DNA of 64,000 nt. Origin: Streptomyces capillispiralis. Lineage in GTDB: Bacteria; Actinomycetota; Actinomycetes; Streptomycetales; Streptomycetaceae. A program made the translations under genes and the position numbers. Positions 36,428 to 45,332 of this stretch are shown one piece after another (position 1 is the stretch's first letter; each line of letters opens with the position of its first letter). The stretch lies in contig NZ_VIWV01000001.1 in assembly GCF_007829875.1 (NCBI RefSeq), positions 1,488,001 to 1,552,000 on the forward strand. The letters are read 5' to 3'. Under the pieces are notes generated by a model. That model searched no databases. It was not told the DNA's origin and worked only from the letters and a program-made list of their open reading frames with translations.

Positions 36428-37954
36428 GTGACGGTGTCGGCACAGGACGACGTGGCCGGGTTCGCGGCGCTGCTGCGGGAGCTGAAGGAACGTACGGACC
36501 GCAGTTACGGCTCGCTGGCCCGTCGGCTGAACATGAACACCTCGACGCTGCACCGCTACTGCGCCGGCGAGGCGGTGCCGGTCGACTTCGCGCCGGTCGA
36601 GCGGTTCGCCGCCCTGTGCGGCGCGTCGAGCGCGGAACGCCTGGAACTCCACCGCCGCTGGCTCCGCGCGGTCCGGGCACGGCAACGCCCGCGGGCGGCG
36701 GACGCGTCGGCCACGACCCTGACGGAACCGGAACGGGAAACGGAAACGGAAACGAAACCGGAACCGGAACCGGCCACCGCACCGGGGGCCGGTTCGGACT
36801 CCGGCTCCGGTCCCGATGTTCACTCCGGCCCCACAACGCCCGACGACCCCGGCGAACCGGCCACCGCTCCCGACCACCCGGGCGACCCGACCGCCGACCC
36901 AACCACCGATCCGGCCACCGGGCCGGGCGAGGCCCAAGAGGGCGTGGTGAGCGGGCCCTTGACCGGGGGCGCGGGCGTTCGGCGGCCCTGGTACCGGCGG
37001 CGCAGGCGGGTCGGTGTCGCCCTGGCCGCCGTCTGTGCGCTGCTCGCCACCGTGGGGAGTCTGTCCGCGCTGCCGGACGGCCGGCGGTCGTCCGGCGAGG
37101 GGCGGCCCACCGCCGCGCCCGGGACGACCGGTGCGGCGGGCCCGCACGGCCGTACCTCCCCGCCCGCCCCGTCCGGTTCCGGTTCCGCCTCACCCTCCGC
37201 GAAGGCGACGGCGGAAGGGAAGGGGAAGGCGGAGGCGGAGGCGGACACGAAGGGAGACCGCGGCCCCGGCTCCTCCGGTCCGGCACACGGCCCGTCCGCC
37301 CCGGCCGCTCCGCGGCAGTCCGCGTCCGCCGGGCCCCCGCCGCTCACCTGGTCCGTCGACTCCCAGGTCTGGGCGCACGGGTGCGGCCACGACTACGTGA
37401 TCGCCAAGCCGCCGGAGCAGGTCCCCCCGCCCCCGGCCCCGCAGGACGCCGGGACCTGGGCGGCGACGCAGTCGGCGGTGCACGGGGGCGAGACCATGGT
37501 GGAGCTGTCGGTGCAGGGGACCTCCGACACGGCCGTCGTCCTGACCGGGCTGCGCGTCCGCGTGGCGGGCCGCGCTGATCCCGCCCCGGGTCACGCGTAC
37601 GCCATGGACCAGGGGTGCGGCGGCGCGCTCACCCCGCGGTACTTCGACGTCGACCTGGACAAGGACCGGCCGATCGCCCGCGCGGTGGCCGGGAACGACG
37701 CGGGCACGCCGATCCCGGCGGTGCGCATGCCCTACCGGGTCTCCGCGACCGACCCCGAGGTGCTGCTGGTCACCGCCCGGACGCGGGGCTGCGACTGCCG
37801 CTGGTACCTGGAGCTGGACTGGTCCTCCCAGGGCCGCACCGGCACGGTGCGGATCGACGACCGCGGCCGCCCGTTCCGCACCAGCGGCATCGAGGGCCTG
37901 CCCCGCCACGAGTACGACACCTCGGCGCGCGCCTGGCGCCCCCGGGCGGAGTGA
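36428..37954 (+). CDS. Membrane-tethered helix-turn-helix protein with extracellular domain
   Basis: 508 residues from GTG 36428. N-terminal HTH (FAALLRELKERTDRSYGSLA, RRLNMNTSTLHRYCAGEAVP, residues ~7-50) is of the XRE/helix-turn-helix_31-like type common in Streptomyces. A long low-complexity linker (Glu/Thr/Pro/Asp-rich) follows, then a single transmembrane helix near residue 200 (VGVALAAVCALLATVGSL), another Pro/Ser/Gly linker, and a ~190-residue extracytoplasmic domain with six Cys (VWAHGCGHDYVI, DQGCGGALTP, RGCDCRWYL). Organisation resembles a one-component signal-transducing regulator. No partner gene is clear. Confidence 0.8.
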   Translation: MTVSAQDDVAGFAALLRELKERTDRSYGSLARRLNMNTSTLHRYCAGEAVPVDFAPVERFAALCGASSAERLELHRRWLRAVRARQRPRAADASATTLTEPERETETETKPEPEPATAPGAGSDSGSGPDVHSGPTTPDDPGEPATAPDHPGDPTADPTTDPATGPGEAQEGVVSGPLTGGAGVRRPWYRRRRRVGVALAAVCALLATVGSLSALPDGRRSSGEGRPTAAPGTTGAAGPHGRTSPPAPSGSGSASPSAKATAEGKGKAEAEADTKGDRGPGSSGPAHGPSAPAAPRQSASAGPPPLTWSVDSQVWAHGCGHDYVIAKPPEQVPPPPAPQDAGTWAATQSAVHGGETMVELSVQGTSDTAVVLTGLRVRVAGRADPAPGHAYAMDQGCGGALTPRYFDVDLDKDRPIARAVAGNDAGTPIPAVRMPYRVSATDPEVLLVTARTRGCDCRWYLELDWSSQGRTGTVRIDDRGRPFRTSGIEGLPRHEYDTSARAWRPRAE

Positions 37955-37985
37955 ACACCCCGGAGTGAACACCCCGGAGTGAACC
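37948..37985. repeat. 14-base direct repeats at the HTH gene stop
   Basis: ggagtgaacacccc twice then ggagtgaacc; the first copy contains the stop codon of the HTH gene. Confidence 0.8.
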
Positions 37986-37988
37986 TTC

Positions 37989-39731
37989 CTACGGACGGGG
38001 CACGTTGCGCAGGTTGGAGCGCGCCATCTGGAGCATCCGGCCGACGCCTCCGTCCAGCACCATCTTGGAGGCGGACAGCGCGAAGCCGGTCACCATCTCC
38101 GCGCTGATCTTCGGCGGGATGGACAGCGCGTTGGGGTCGGTGACGATGTCGACGAGGGCCGGCCCCTTGTGCTTGAACGCGGCCTTCAGCGCCCCGGCGA
38201 GTTCCTTGGGCTTCTCCACCCGCACCCCGTGGGCACCGCAGGCGCGGGCGACGGCGGCGAAGTCGGGGTTCTTCATGGCGGTGCCGTGCGAGGGCAGCCC
38301 GGCGACCAGCATCTCCAACTCGACCATGCTGAGGGAGGAGTTGTTGAACAGGACCACCTTCACCGGCAGGTCGTACTGGACCAGGGTGAGGAAGTCGCCC
38401 ATCAGCATGGTGAATCCGCCGTCGCCGGACATCGACACCACCTGCCGGCCGCGGTCGGTGAACTGCGCCCCGATCGCCATGGGCAGCGCGTTGGCCATCG
38501 AGCCGTGGGAGAACGAACCGATCACCCGGCGGCGGCCGTTGGGCGAGATGTAGCGGGCCGCCCAGACGTTGCACATCCCGGTGTCGACGGTGAACACCGC
38601 GTCGTCGTCGGCGAGTTCGTCCAGTACGGCGGCCACGTACTCGGGGTGGATCGGCACGTGCTTGTCCACCTTGCGCGTGTACGCCTTCACCACCCCCTCC
38701 AGCGCGTCCGCGTGCTTCCTCAGCATCCGGTCGAGGAACTTCCGGCTGTCCTTGGTACGGACCCGGGGGGTGAGGCAGCGCAGGGTCTCCTTCACGTCGC
38801 CCCACACCGCGAGGTCCAGCTTGGAGCGGCGGCCCAGGTTCTCGGGCCGCACGTCGACCTGGACGATCTTCACGTCGTCGGGGAGGAAGGCGTTGTACGG
38901 GAAGTCGGTGCCGAGCAGGATCAGCAGGTCGCACTCGTGGGTGGCCTCGTAGGCGGCGCCGTAGCCGAGCAGTCCGCTCATGCCGACGTCGTACGGGTTG
39001 TCGTACTGGATCCACTCCTTGCCGCGCAGGGCGTGGCCGACCGGGGACTTGATCTTGCTCGCGAACTCCATGACCTCGGCGTGCGCGCCCTTGGTGCCGC
39101 TGCCGCAGAAGAGGGTGACCTTCTCGGCGCCGTCGATCAGGTCGACGAGGCGGTCGATCTCGGCGTCGCCGGGGCGGACGGTGGGCCGGGAGGTGACGAG
39201 GGCGGTCTCCGCGGGCTTCTCGGGGGCGGCGTGGTCGGCGATGTCGCCGGGGAGGGTGACGACGCTGACGCCGGAGCGGCCGACCGCGTGCTGGATGGCG
39301 GTCTGCAGCAGCCGGGGCATCTGCTGCGGACTGGAGATCATCTCGCTGTAGTGGCTGCACTCACGGAACAGCTGGTCGGGGTGGGTCTCCTGGAAGTAGC
39401 CGAGGCCGATCTCACCGGACGGGATGTGCGAGGCGAGGGCCAGCACCGGCGCCATGGAACGGTGGGCGTCGTACAGGCCGTTGATGAGGTGCAGGTTGCC
39501 GGGCCCGCAGGAGCCGGCGCAGGCGCCCAGCCGGCCGGTGATCTGCGCCTCGGCGCCGGCGGCGAAGGCGGCGGTCTCCTCGTGCCGGACGTGGATCCAG
39601 TCGATGGCGGGGTTGCGGCGCACGGCGTCGACGACGGGGTTGAGGCTGTCGCCGACGACGCCGTAGAGGCGCTTGACTCCCGCGCGGGTGAGGATGTCGA
39701 CGAACTGTTCCGCGACGTTCTGTTTGGCCAT
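37989..39731 (-). CDS. poxB: Pyruvate oxidase/dehydrogenase (ubiquinone/quinone type)
   Basis: 580-residue ThDP enzyme. The Glu of HVRHEETAAFAAGAEAQ is the ThDP-activating residue; GSCGPGNLHLINGLYDAH, GDGGFTMLMGDFLTL (ThDP diphosphate motif GDGG...N as VVLFNNSSLS) and PNALSIPPK are seen. Length and motifs match PoxB-type pyruvate oxidase/dehydrogenase rather than acetolactate synthase (no regulatory subunit gene, HS-type C-terminus: RSNLRNVPRP). In E. coli PoxB is a membrane-associated FAD enzyme giving acetate and CO2 from pyruvate. The stop lies 34 bases from the converging HTH gene. Confidence 0.9.
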   Translation of the reverse strand: MAKQNVAEQFVDILTRAGVKRLYGVVGDSLNPVVDAVRRNPAIDWIHVRHEETAAFAAGAEAQITGRLGACAGSCGPGNLHLINGLYDAHRSMAPVLALASHIPSGEIGLGYFQETHPDQLFRECSHYSEMISSPQQMPRLLQTAIQHAVGRSGVSVVTLPGDIADHAAPEKPAETALVTSRPTVRPGDAEIDRLVDLIDGAEKVTLFCGSGTKGAHAEVMEFASKIKSPVGHALRGKEWIQYDNPYDVGMSGLLGYGAAYEATHECDLLILLGTDFPYNAFLPDDVKIVQVDVRPENLGRRSKLDLAVWGDVKETLRCLTPRVRTKDSRKFLDRMLRKHADALEGVVKAYTRKVDKHVPIHPEYVAAVLDELADDDAVFTVDTGMCNVWAARYISPNGRRRVIGSFSHGSMANALPMAIGAQFTDRGRQVVSMSGDGGFTMLMGDFLTLVQYDLPVKVVLFNNSSLSMVELEMLVAGLPSHGTAMKNPDFAAVARACGAHGVRVEKPKELAGALKAAFKHKGPALVDIVTDPNALSIPPKISAEMVTGFALSASKMVLDGGVGRMLQMARSNLRNVPRP

Positions 39732-39800
39732 GGCTTTCCGTCTGCCCCTTCGGTGTCGGTGAAGGCCGCTTCCGGGTCCATGAATTCACACCGGGCGGGC

Positions 39801-41303
39801 TCACGCCTCCCAGACGGCGACGGCCGTGCGGTCGTCCGCGTACCCCTTGACCCGCACCTGGGTGTCGGCGAGGAAGGCCGCGAGGCCGGGCGGTTCGGGG
39901 CGCGACCACCGGTCGGCGAGGTGGGCGCGCAGCTCCTCCTCGCCGCGCAGCGGGTCGGCGAGGCCGGTGCCGCACATCAGCAGGGTGTCACCCGGGCGGG
40001 CTACGGAGGTGCGGAAGCGGAAGGGTTCGCGGGGCGGTCCGGGCGCCGGCTCGTACGGGCTCGGGGGTGTGGGGATGCCCAGGTCCATGGTGAGCAGGTC
40101 GCCGCCCCGGGCCCCGGAGGGCGGCGAACCGAAACCGACCACGGGCTCACCCCTGACCTCGCCGGCCTCCGGTTCGATGTCCTGCCACGCGCCGTCCCGC
40201 AGCCGGAACAGTCCGCCGGGGCCCACGCCGAAGAAGACCCGGGTGCGGCATTCGGGGTCGGCGGGCAGCAGGAGGCAGCGCAGGGTGGCGGCGTAGGCGT
40301 CGGGTGCGAGGCCCTGCTCGGCGGCGCTGGCGCGGAGCCTGCCGAGGCTGCGGTCGGTGAGGCGGTGCAGCCCGGACTTGAGGTCGCCGCGCCGGGCGGC
40401 CCTTATGTCGTCGACGAGGCGGGCCTGGCTGCGGCCCACCGCCTCGCCGATCCAGCGGCAGGCCTCGGCGGCGGCGCGGTGCGCGCCGGGTGCGGTGCGG
40501 GCGCCGGTCGCCAGCGCGACCAGGACCAGGGCCCGCTCCCCCGTCCCGAACCGGGCGGTCAGCAGCGCGTCGCGGCGCGGCTCGCCCCGGTACCGCGCGG
40601 AGTCCCCGCGCACGGAGGCGGCCCGCAGGGTGCAGGCGCCGTACCGGGCCCCGTCCAGCACGGTGTCCGGGACCAGTGCGTCCAGCTCGTCGGGGTCGGC
40701 CGCGGGCAGGGCGGTGGGTTCGGCGTCGTAGGTGGGGGGCCGGGATCCGACGTGGGCGCGGGAGGGGAGCGGGGCCGACGGCGGGACCAGGCGCCGGGAG
40801 CGGGGGCCGGCGGGTTCCGCGCTCGCGCCGCCGGCGGGCGCCTGAGGGGCGCCGGGGGGCGGTGCGTCGGGCGGGGCGGGTGTCCAGGAGCCGAGGGCGG
40901 TGGGGAGGGAGGGGGCCGTCGGCGGCGGGGCGGGGTCCCGCGGGGTTTCCCGGCCGGCCGTACCGGGGGGCTGTGGCGGTGGTCCGGGCGGCCGGGGGGC
41001 CGGCGGCGGGAAGGTCACCGGGCCCGGTGGCGCGGCGGGCGGCGGTTCCCAGGGGGCGCGGGGCGGGGCGGCGCCGGGGCGGGGCGGTACGCCGGGCCGG
41101 GGGGCCGGGGTCGTCCGGGGGGCGGGGACCCTCGCGGCGGGGTCCGGGGGCCGGCCGGTGCCGAGCGCGCCGGACGCCGAGGCGAAGCGGTCGTCCAGGG
41201 AATCGGGCGCGGGCGCGGGGCCCGTGTCGCCGGTGGTGTCGTCGTACAGCTGCCTCCACCAGTCGTCCTCGGGACCGGTGGGCCTTCCCCCCTGCTGACT
41301 CAT
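39801..41303 (-). CDS. PP2C-fold protein with degenerate metal site, Pro-rich N-terminus
   Basis: 500 residues. The first 200 are Pro/Ala-rich and disordered (PPRPGAAPPRAPWEPPPA). The remainder is a PP2C-like domain: VRGDSARYRGEPRRDALLTA retains an Asp at the RxxND-type position, LVLVALATGARTAPGAH stands where active enzymes have DGxGG, and the late TDG position reads MCGTGLAD (residues ~440-450), while YADDRTAVAVWE keeps the C-terminal DD. At least two of the metal-binding Asp are lost, so it is probably a pseudophosphatase or binding protein. Similar degenerate PP2C proteins occur in Streptomyces. Confidence 0.85.
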   Translation of the reverse strand: MSQQGGRPTGPEDDWWRQLYDDTTGDTGPAPAPDSLDDRFASASGALGTGRPPDPAARVPAPRTTPAPRPGVPPRPGAAPPRAPWEPPPAAPPGPVTFPPPAPRPPGPPPQPPGTAGRETPRDPAPPPTAPSLPTALGSWTPAPPDAPPPGAPQAPAGGASAEPAGPRSRRLVPPSAPLPSRAHVGSRPPTYDAEPTALPAADPDELDALVPDTVLDGARYGACTLRAASVRGDSARYRGEPRRDALLTARFGTGERALVLVALATGARTAPGAHRAAAEACRWIGEAVGRSQARLVDDIRAARRGDLKSGLHRLTDRSLGRLRASAAEQGLAPDAYAATLRCLLLPADPECRTRVFFGVGPGGLFRLRDGAWQDIEPEAGEVRGEPVVGFGSPPSGARGGDLLTMDLGIPTPPSPYEPAPGPPREPFRFRTSVARPGDTLLMCGTGLADPLRGEEELRAHLADRWSRPEPPGLAAFLADTQVRVKGYADDRTAVAVWEA

Positions 41304-41473
41304 GCCCCCGATTGTCCACCGCGCGGGGCGCGGGAGAACGGGGCATCGGGAAAATCGCCGTCCCGCGCCACGCCCGGTACTGCCGGTCGGGTGAACCGCG
41401 GGACGGCTGTGCGAGGGGAGGAGCGGTGGCCGTCCGTCCTGCGCCGCTCCCCGGCCTCCTGCACTCTGGACAG

Positions 41474-41947
41474 ATGGGAGCGTGGGACCTCCTGCTCGTC
41501 GGACTGGTGCTCCTGCTCGGCCTGTGCGGAGTGCTGCTGCCCGGAGTGCCGGGGTCGTGGCTGGTGTGGGCCGCGGTCCTGTGGTGGGCGCTGGAGGAGC
41601 CGCGGCCGGTGGCGTGGTGGGTGCTGGTGGGGGCGACCGTCGTGCTGTTCCTGTCCCAGGTGGTGCGGTGGGCGCTGCCGCCCCGGCGGCTGCGATCGGA
41701 CGGCCGGCTGTGGGCGTACGCGGGCTGGGGCTCGTTCCTCGGCTTCGTCCTGCTGCCCGTGCTCGGCGCGGTCGCGGGCTTCCTCGCCGGTGTCTACCTC
41801 TGCGAGCGGCTGCGCCTGGGCCGCCGCCGGGAGGCGGCCGCCGCGACGCGCACCGCCATGCGCTCGGGGGGCTGGAGCCTGCTGACGGAACTGTTCACCT
41901 GCCAGCTGATCACGGCGGCGTGGCTGGGCGCGGTCTTCTGGGGCTGA
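41474..41947 (+). CDS. DUF456 membrane protein
   Basis: 157 residues with five hydrophobic stretches: LLLVGLVLLLGLCGVLLPG, WLVWAAVLWWALEE, WWVLVGATVVLFLSQVV, WGSFLGFVLLPVLGAVAGFL and LITAAWLGAVFWG. The GLCGVLLPGVPGSWLV N-terminus, the FLAGVYLCERLRLG segment and length fit DUF456. Function unknown. Starts ATG 41474, divergent from the PP2C-fold gene. Confidence 0.9.
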   Translation: MGAWDLLLVGLVLLLGLCGVLLPGVPGSWLVWAAVLWWALEEPRPVAWWVLVGATVVLFLSQVVRWALPPRRLRSDGRLWAYAGWGSFLGFVLLPVLGAVAGFLAGVYLCERLRLGRRREAAAATRTAMRSGGWSLLTELFTCQLITAAWLGAVFWG

Positions 41948-42037
41948 CCCACCCGGGCCACCCCGCCCGGCCACCCCGCCCGGCCGCCCGCCTCGGCCGC
42001 CCACCCCGGCCGCCCCTCGCCCCTCGCCCCTCGCGCC

Positions 42038-42544
42038 TCACGGCCGCAGCGCGCCCTCGTGGGTGAGGAGCCGTACCTTCCGCTCCAGTCCGCCGGCGTA
42101 TCCGGTCAGCGACCCGTCGGAGCCGATCACCCGGTGGCAGGGGCGGACGACGAGCAGCGGGTTCGCGCCGATGGCGCCGCCGACGGCCCGGACGGCGGCC
42201 CGCGGCGCGCCGATGCGCGCCGCGATCTCGCCGTAGGACACGGTCGCCCCGTAGGGCACCTCGTCGAGCGCCGCCCACACCTTCTCCCGGAACGGCGTGC
42301 CGACGGCGCGCAGGGCCAGCCGGAACTCCTTCAGCTCGCCGGCGAAGTACGCGGCGAGCTGCCGCTCGGCCTCGCGGAACGGTCCCGGGTCCCGCCGCCA
42401 GTCGTCCCGCACGCTCTGCCCGCCCTTCTGCCCGGGCACGGAGAGCGAGGTCAGCTCGCCGGTCGGGGCGGCGGTGAGCAGCAGTGGCCCGACCGGACTG
42501 GTCACGCTCGTCCAGTAGGTGACGTCGGTCGTCGGCATGGTCAT
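42038..42544 (-). CDS. ogt: Methylated-DNA-[protein]-cysteine S-methyltransferase
   Basis: 168 residues. Repairs O6-methylguanine by irreversible transfer of the methyl to its active-site Cys, seen in VVRPCHRVIGSDGSLTG. N-terminal half contains the RNase H-like fold, and YGATVSYGEIAARIGAPRAA is the DNA-binding helix. ATG 42544 overlaps the stop of the Ada-AlkA gene (ATGA), so it is probably translationally coupled and coinduced. ATG 42538 is an internal alternative. Confidence 0.95.
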   Translation of the reverse strand: MTMPTTDVTYWTSVTSPVGPLLLTAAPTGELTSLSVPGQKGGQSVRDDWRRDPGPFREAERQLAAYFAGELKEFRLALRAVGTPFREKVWAALDEVPYGATVSYGEIAARIGAPRAAVRAVGGAIGANPLLVVRPCHRVIGSDGSLTGYAGGLERKVRLLTHEGALRP

Positions 42545-43947
42545 CGGTACTCCAACTCCCCTGCGGCACGCAGGTGGTTCAGGGCGTACGAGCGCCAGGG
42601 GCGCCAGCTGTCGGGAAGGGCGGGGCCGGGCGGGGCCACGTCGGGGTCGCCGAGGGCCCGGGTGCGGATCGCGGCGGCCGTCCGGGCGTCCAGGCCGGGG
42701 ACGGCGGCGAGCGCGTCCCGGGCGGCGTCCCGGTCGGCGCCGGGTCCGAGGCGTACGGCGCCGTCGGCGAGGGCGGCGGTGAGCGCGCCCAGGGTGCCGT
42801 CGGGCTCGGCCCCGGCGAGGACGCCGGGTTCGGGGAACAGGTGGGTGAGGCTGCCGCAGGGGGCGTCGAGGCGCTTGCCGTAGCGCTGGACCAGCCGCGC
42901 GGCCTCGTCGCGGCCCACCAGGGCGCGCACCGCCAGTTCGTCCGGATCGGCGGCGCCGGGCGAGCGCAGTCCGGGCCGGGCGGCGACCAGCGGGGCGAGC
43001 CGGGCGTCGGCGCCGAGCCGTTCGTCGACGGCGTACGGGTCGGCGTCCAGGTCGAACAGCCGCCGCAGCCGCTGCACGGCGGTGGTCAGGTCGCGGAGGT
43101 CGGTGAGGTGGACCCGGGCGTCGAGCCAGCCGCCGGGGTGGGCGCCGGTCCCGGTACGGGGGGTGCCGGGGCGTTCGCCGACGGCGGCGATGGCGGTGCC
43201 GTGGGGCAGGCGCAGGGTGCGCCGGTAGGTGCGGGCGCCCGGGCGGCCGGTGATGTCCTCGACGCCCTCGACGGCCTCGTGTTCCAGCAGGTCGAAGACG
43301 GGTCCTGCCTGGTAGGGGCCGCGGTGGGCGAGCCGCAGGGGGATGCCGGCGGCCGGGGTGGGGGTACGGCGGGAGGCGCGGCCGGCGCGGGGTGCGGCGG
43401 CGCGCAGTTCGCTGGGGGTGGCGGCGTACACGGCGCGCACCGTGTCGTTGAACTGGCGCACGCTGGCAAAGCCGGACGCGAACGCGATCCGCGTCACCGG
43501 CAGCCCGGTGGTCTGCAGGAGCACGCGCGCGGCGTGCGCCCGCTGGGCCCGGGCGAGTGCGACGGGTCCGGCGCCGAGTTCTCCGGTGAGCTGGCGCTGC
43601 ACCTGGCGGCCGCTGTAGCCGAGCCGGGCGGCGAGTCCGGCGACGCCCTCGCGGTCGACGACGCCGTCGGCGATCATGCGCATGGCCCGGCCCACGACGT
43701 CGGCCCGTACGTTCCACTCGGCGGAGCCGGGCACGGCGTCCGGGCGGCACCGCCGGCAGGCCCGGAAGCCGGAGCCCTGCGCGGCGGCGGCGGTCGCGAA
43801 GAACCGCACGTTGTGCCGCTTCGGGGTGACCGCGGGGCAGCTGGGACGGCAGTAGATCCCGGTGGTCTCCACGGCGAAGAAGAACGCCCCGTCGAACCGG
43901 GCGTCCCGGCTGCGCACCGCCTCGTACCTGCTGTCCTCGTCCGTCAC
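42541..43947 (-). CDS. Ada-N/AraC/AlkA fusion: methyl-phosphotriester sensor and 3-methyladenine glycosylase
   Basis: 468 residues. The N-terminal Ada metal-binding domain has four Cys ligands (IYCRPSCPAV near residue 32 and ACRRCRP near residue 62); the first accepts a methyl from methylphosphotriesters and converts the protein to an activator. An AraC HTH follows (GLAARLGYSGRQVQRQLTGE, IAFASGFASVRQFNDTVRAV). The C-terminal AlkA-type HhH-GPD glycosylase contains the hairpin and catalytic Asp as LGDPDVAPPG followed by DSWRPWRSYALNHL. A single-protein version of the adaptive response. GTG 43947 is the start closest to the conserved region; GGAG lies about ten bases upstream. Confidence 0.93.
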   Translation of the reverse strand: MTDEDSRYEAVRSRDARFDGAFFFAVETTGIYCRPSCPAVTPKRHNVRFFATAAAAQGSGFRACRRCRPDAVPGSAEWNVRADVVGRAMRMIADGVVDREGVAGLAARLGYSGRQVQRQLTGELGAGPVALARAQRAHAARVLLQTTGLPVTRIAFASGFASVRQFNDTVRAVYAATPSELRAAAPRAGRASRRTPTPAAGIPLRLAHRGPYQAGPVFDLLEHEAVEGVEDITGRPGARTYRRTLRLPHGTAIAAVGERPGTPRTGTGAHPGGWLDARVHLTDLRDLTTAVQRLRRLFDLDADPYAVDERLGADARLAPLVAARPGLRSPGAADPDELAVRALVGRDEAARLVQRYGKRLDAPCGSLTHLFPEPGVLAGAEPDGTLGALTAALADGAVRLGPGADRDAARDALAAVPGLDARTAAAIRTRALGDPDVAPPGPALPDSWRPWRSYALNHLRAAGELEYR

Positions 43948-44004
43948 ACCGTCCAGTCTCCGCCACCCGGGGAGTCCCGGCTGGCGGAAATCGGACACGA
44001 AGCT

Positions 44005-44133
44005 GCGGACGGCATCCGACCGGGAGGTACGGACGGCACCCGACACGAACGTGCGGACGGCATCGGACCGGAGGCGCGGACGGCATCGGACCCGGAGGCG
44101 CGGACGGCATCGGACCCGGAGGTGCGGACGGTG
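44005..44133. repeat. Approximate 24-base tandem repeat, about five copies
   Basis: Unit cggacggcatcggacccggaggcg (24 bases) repeated near 44005-44133; copies are imperfect, with the last three nearly identical and the first two diverged. Lies between ada-alkA (start side) and rsgA (stop side). No gene seen. Confidence 0.85.
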
Positions 44134-44165
44134 GGGGCCGGTCCCGGAGGGCGGCCCCCGCCCCG

Positions 44166-45257
44166 CTACCGCTGCCGGCCCCGCTTGGCCTCCATCGCCG
44201 CCCTGCCGATGGCGCCCTTGCGCTTCCAGTCCTTGCGGATCTCCGCGCGGAGCCTGGCATCGGTCTTGGCGACGATGTACTGGTTCTCCCGGAGCAGCTT
44301 GCGGTAGCTGTCCAGACGGCGTTCCGGCAGGTCACCGGCCTCGATGGCGTCGAGGACGGCGCATCCCGGCTCGCTCTCGTGGGCGCAGTCGTGGAACCGG
44401 CAGCCCTCGGCGAGCTCCTCGATCTCGGCGAACACCTGGCCGACGCCGCTTCCGGCGTCCCACAGGCCGACGCCCCTGAGGCCCGGTGTGTCGATGAGGA
44501 CGCCCCCGCCGGGCAGCGCCAGCAGGTTGCGGGTGGTCGTGGTGTGCCGGCCCTTGCCGTCGACGTCCCGGGCGGCCTGGACGTCCATGACGTCCTCGCC
44601 GAGGAGCGCGTTGGCCAGGGTGGACTTGCCCGCGCCGGACTGCCCGAGCAGCACCGAGGTGCCGCCGCCGACGATCGCGGCGAGGACGTCGAGGCCGTCC
44701 CCGTCCTGTGCGCTGACGGTGAGCACCGGCACGCCCGGCGCGCTGGACTCCACGTCCTGCACCAGGTGCGCCCGGGTCACCGTGTCCGGCACGAGGTCGG
44801 CCTTGGTGAGCACGACCACCGGCTGTGCCCCGGACTCCCAGGCGAGCGCGAGGAAGCGTTCGATCCGGGCGAGGTCGAGTTCGACGGCGAGCGAGACGGC
44901 GACCACGGCGTGGTCGACGTTGGCGGCGAGGATCTGCCCCTCGGACCGCTTGGAGGAGGTGGAGCGCACGAAGGCGGTCCGGCGCGGCAGGTACGCGCGG
45001 ACGTAGCGCGGGTTGCCGCCCGGTTCGACGGCGACCCAGTCGCCCGTGCAGACGACCCGCAGCGGGTCGTGCGGGGTGACGAAGGCAGTGTCGGCCCGCA
45101 GCGTCCCGCCGGCGGTGACGACGTCGCACTGGCCGCGGTCGACCCGGACCACCCGTCCGGGCAGCAGCCCTTCGGCGGCGTACGGGGCGAACGCGTCGGC
45201 CCAGGCGTCGTCCCAGCCGAAGGAGGAGAGAGCGGAGGAAACGGAGGTGGAACTCAA
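44166..45257 (-). CDS. rsgA: Ribosome small-subunit-dependent GTPase A
   Basis: 363 residues, TTG start at 45257 (no ATG or GTG occurs upstream of the conserved region; AAGG is about ten bases before it). Circularly permuted GTPase: OB domain, then G4 LTKADLV, then G1 LLGQSGAGKSTLANALLG, then G3 LIDTPGLRG, and a zinc motif CRFHDCAHESEPGC. Assists 30S subunit assembly. Between the OB and G domain: FVRSTSSKRSEGQILAANVD. Preceded by a short ORF with a strong ribosome site. Confidence 0.95.
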   Translation of the reverse strand: MSSTSVSSALSSFGWDDAWADAFAPYAAEGLLPGRVVRVDRGQCDVVTAGGTLRADTAFVTPHDPLRVVCTGDWVAVEPGGNPRYVRAYLPRRTAFVRSTSSKRSEGQILAANVDHAVVAVSLAVELDLARIERFLALAWESGAQPVVVLTKADLVPDTVTRAHLVQDVESSAPGVPVLTVSAQDGDGLDVLAAIVGGGTSVLLGQSGAGKSTLANALLGEDVMDVQAARDVDGKGRHTTTTRNLLALPGGGVLIDTPGLRGVGLWDAGSGVGQVFAEIEELAEGCRFHDCAHESEPGCAVLDAIEAGDLPERRLDSYRKLLRENQYIVAKTDARLRAEIRKDWKRKGAIGRAAMEAKRGRQR

Positions 45258-45332
45258 GGGGGGTGACCCTTCAGGTGGGTGGCCCCGGCGGCCGCGCGCA
45301 CGCAGACACGTGCGCGGACGGAAGAGCTGAGG

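Noticed and set aside
44005..44133. CRISPR-like array
   Set aside because: Units are contiguous without spacers, so this is a tandem repeat, not a CRISPR.
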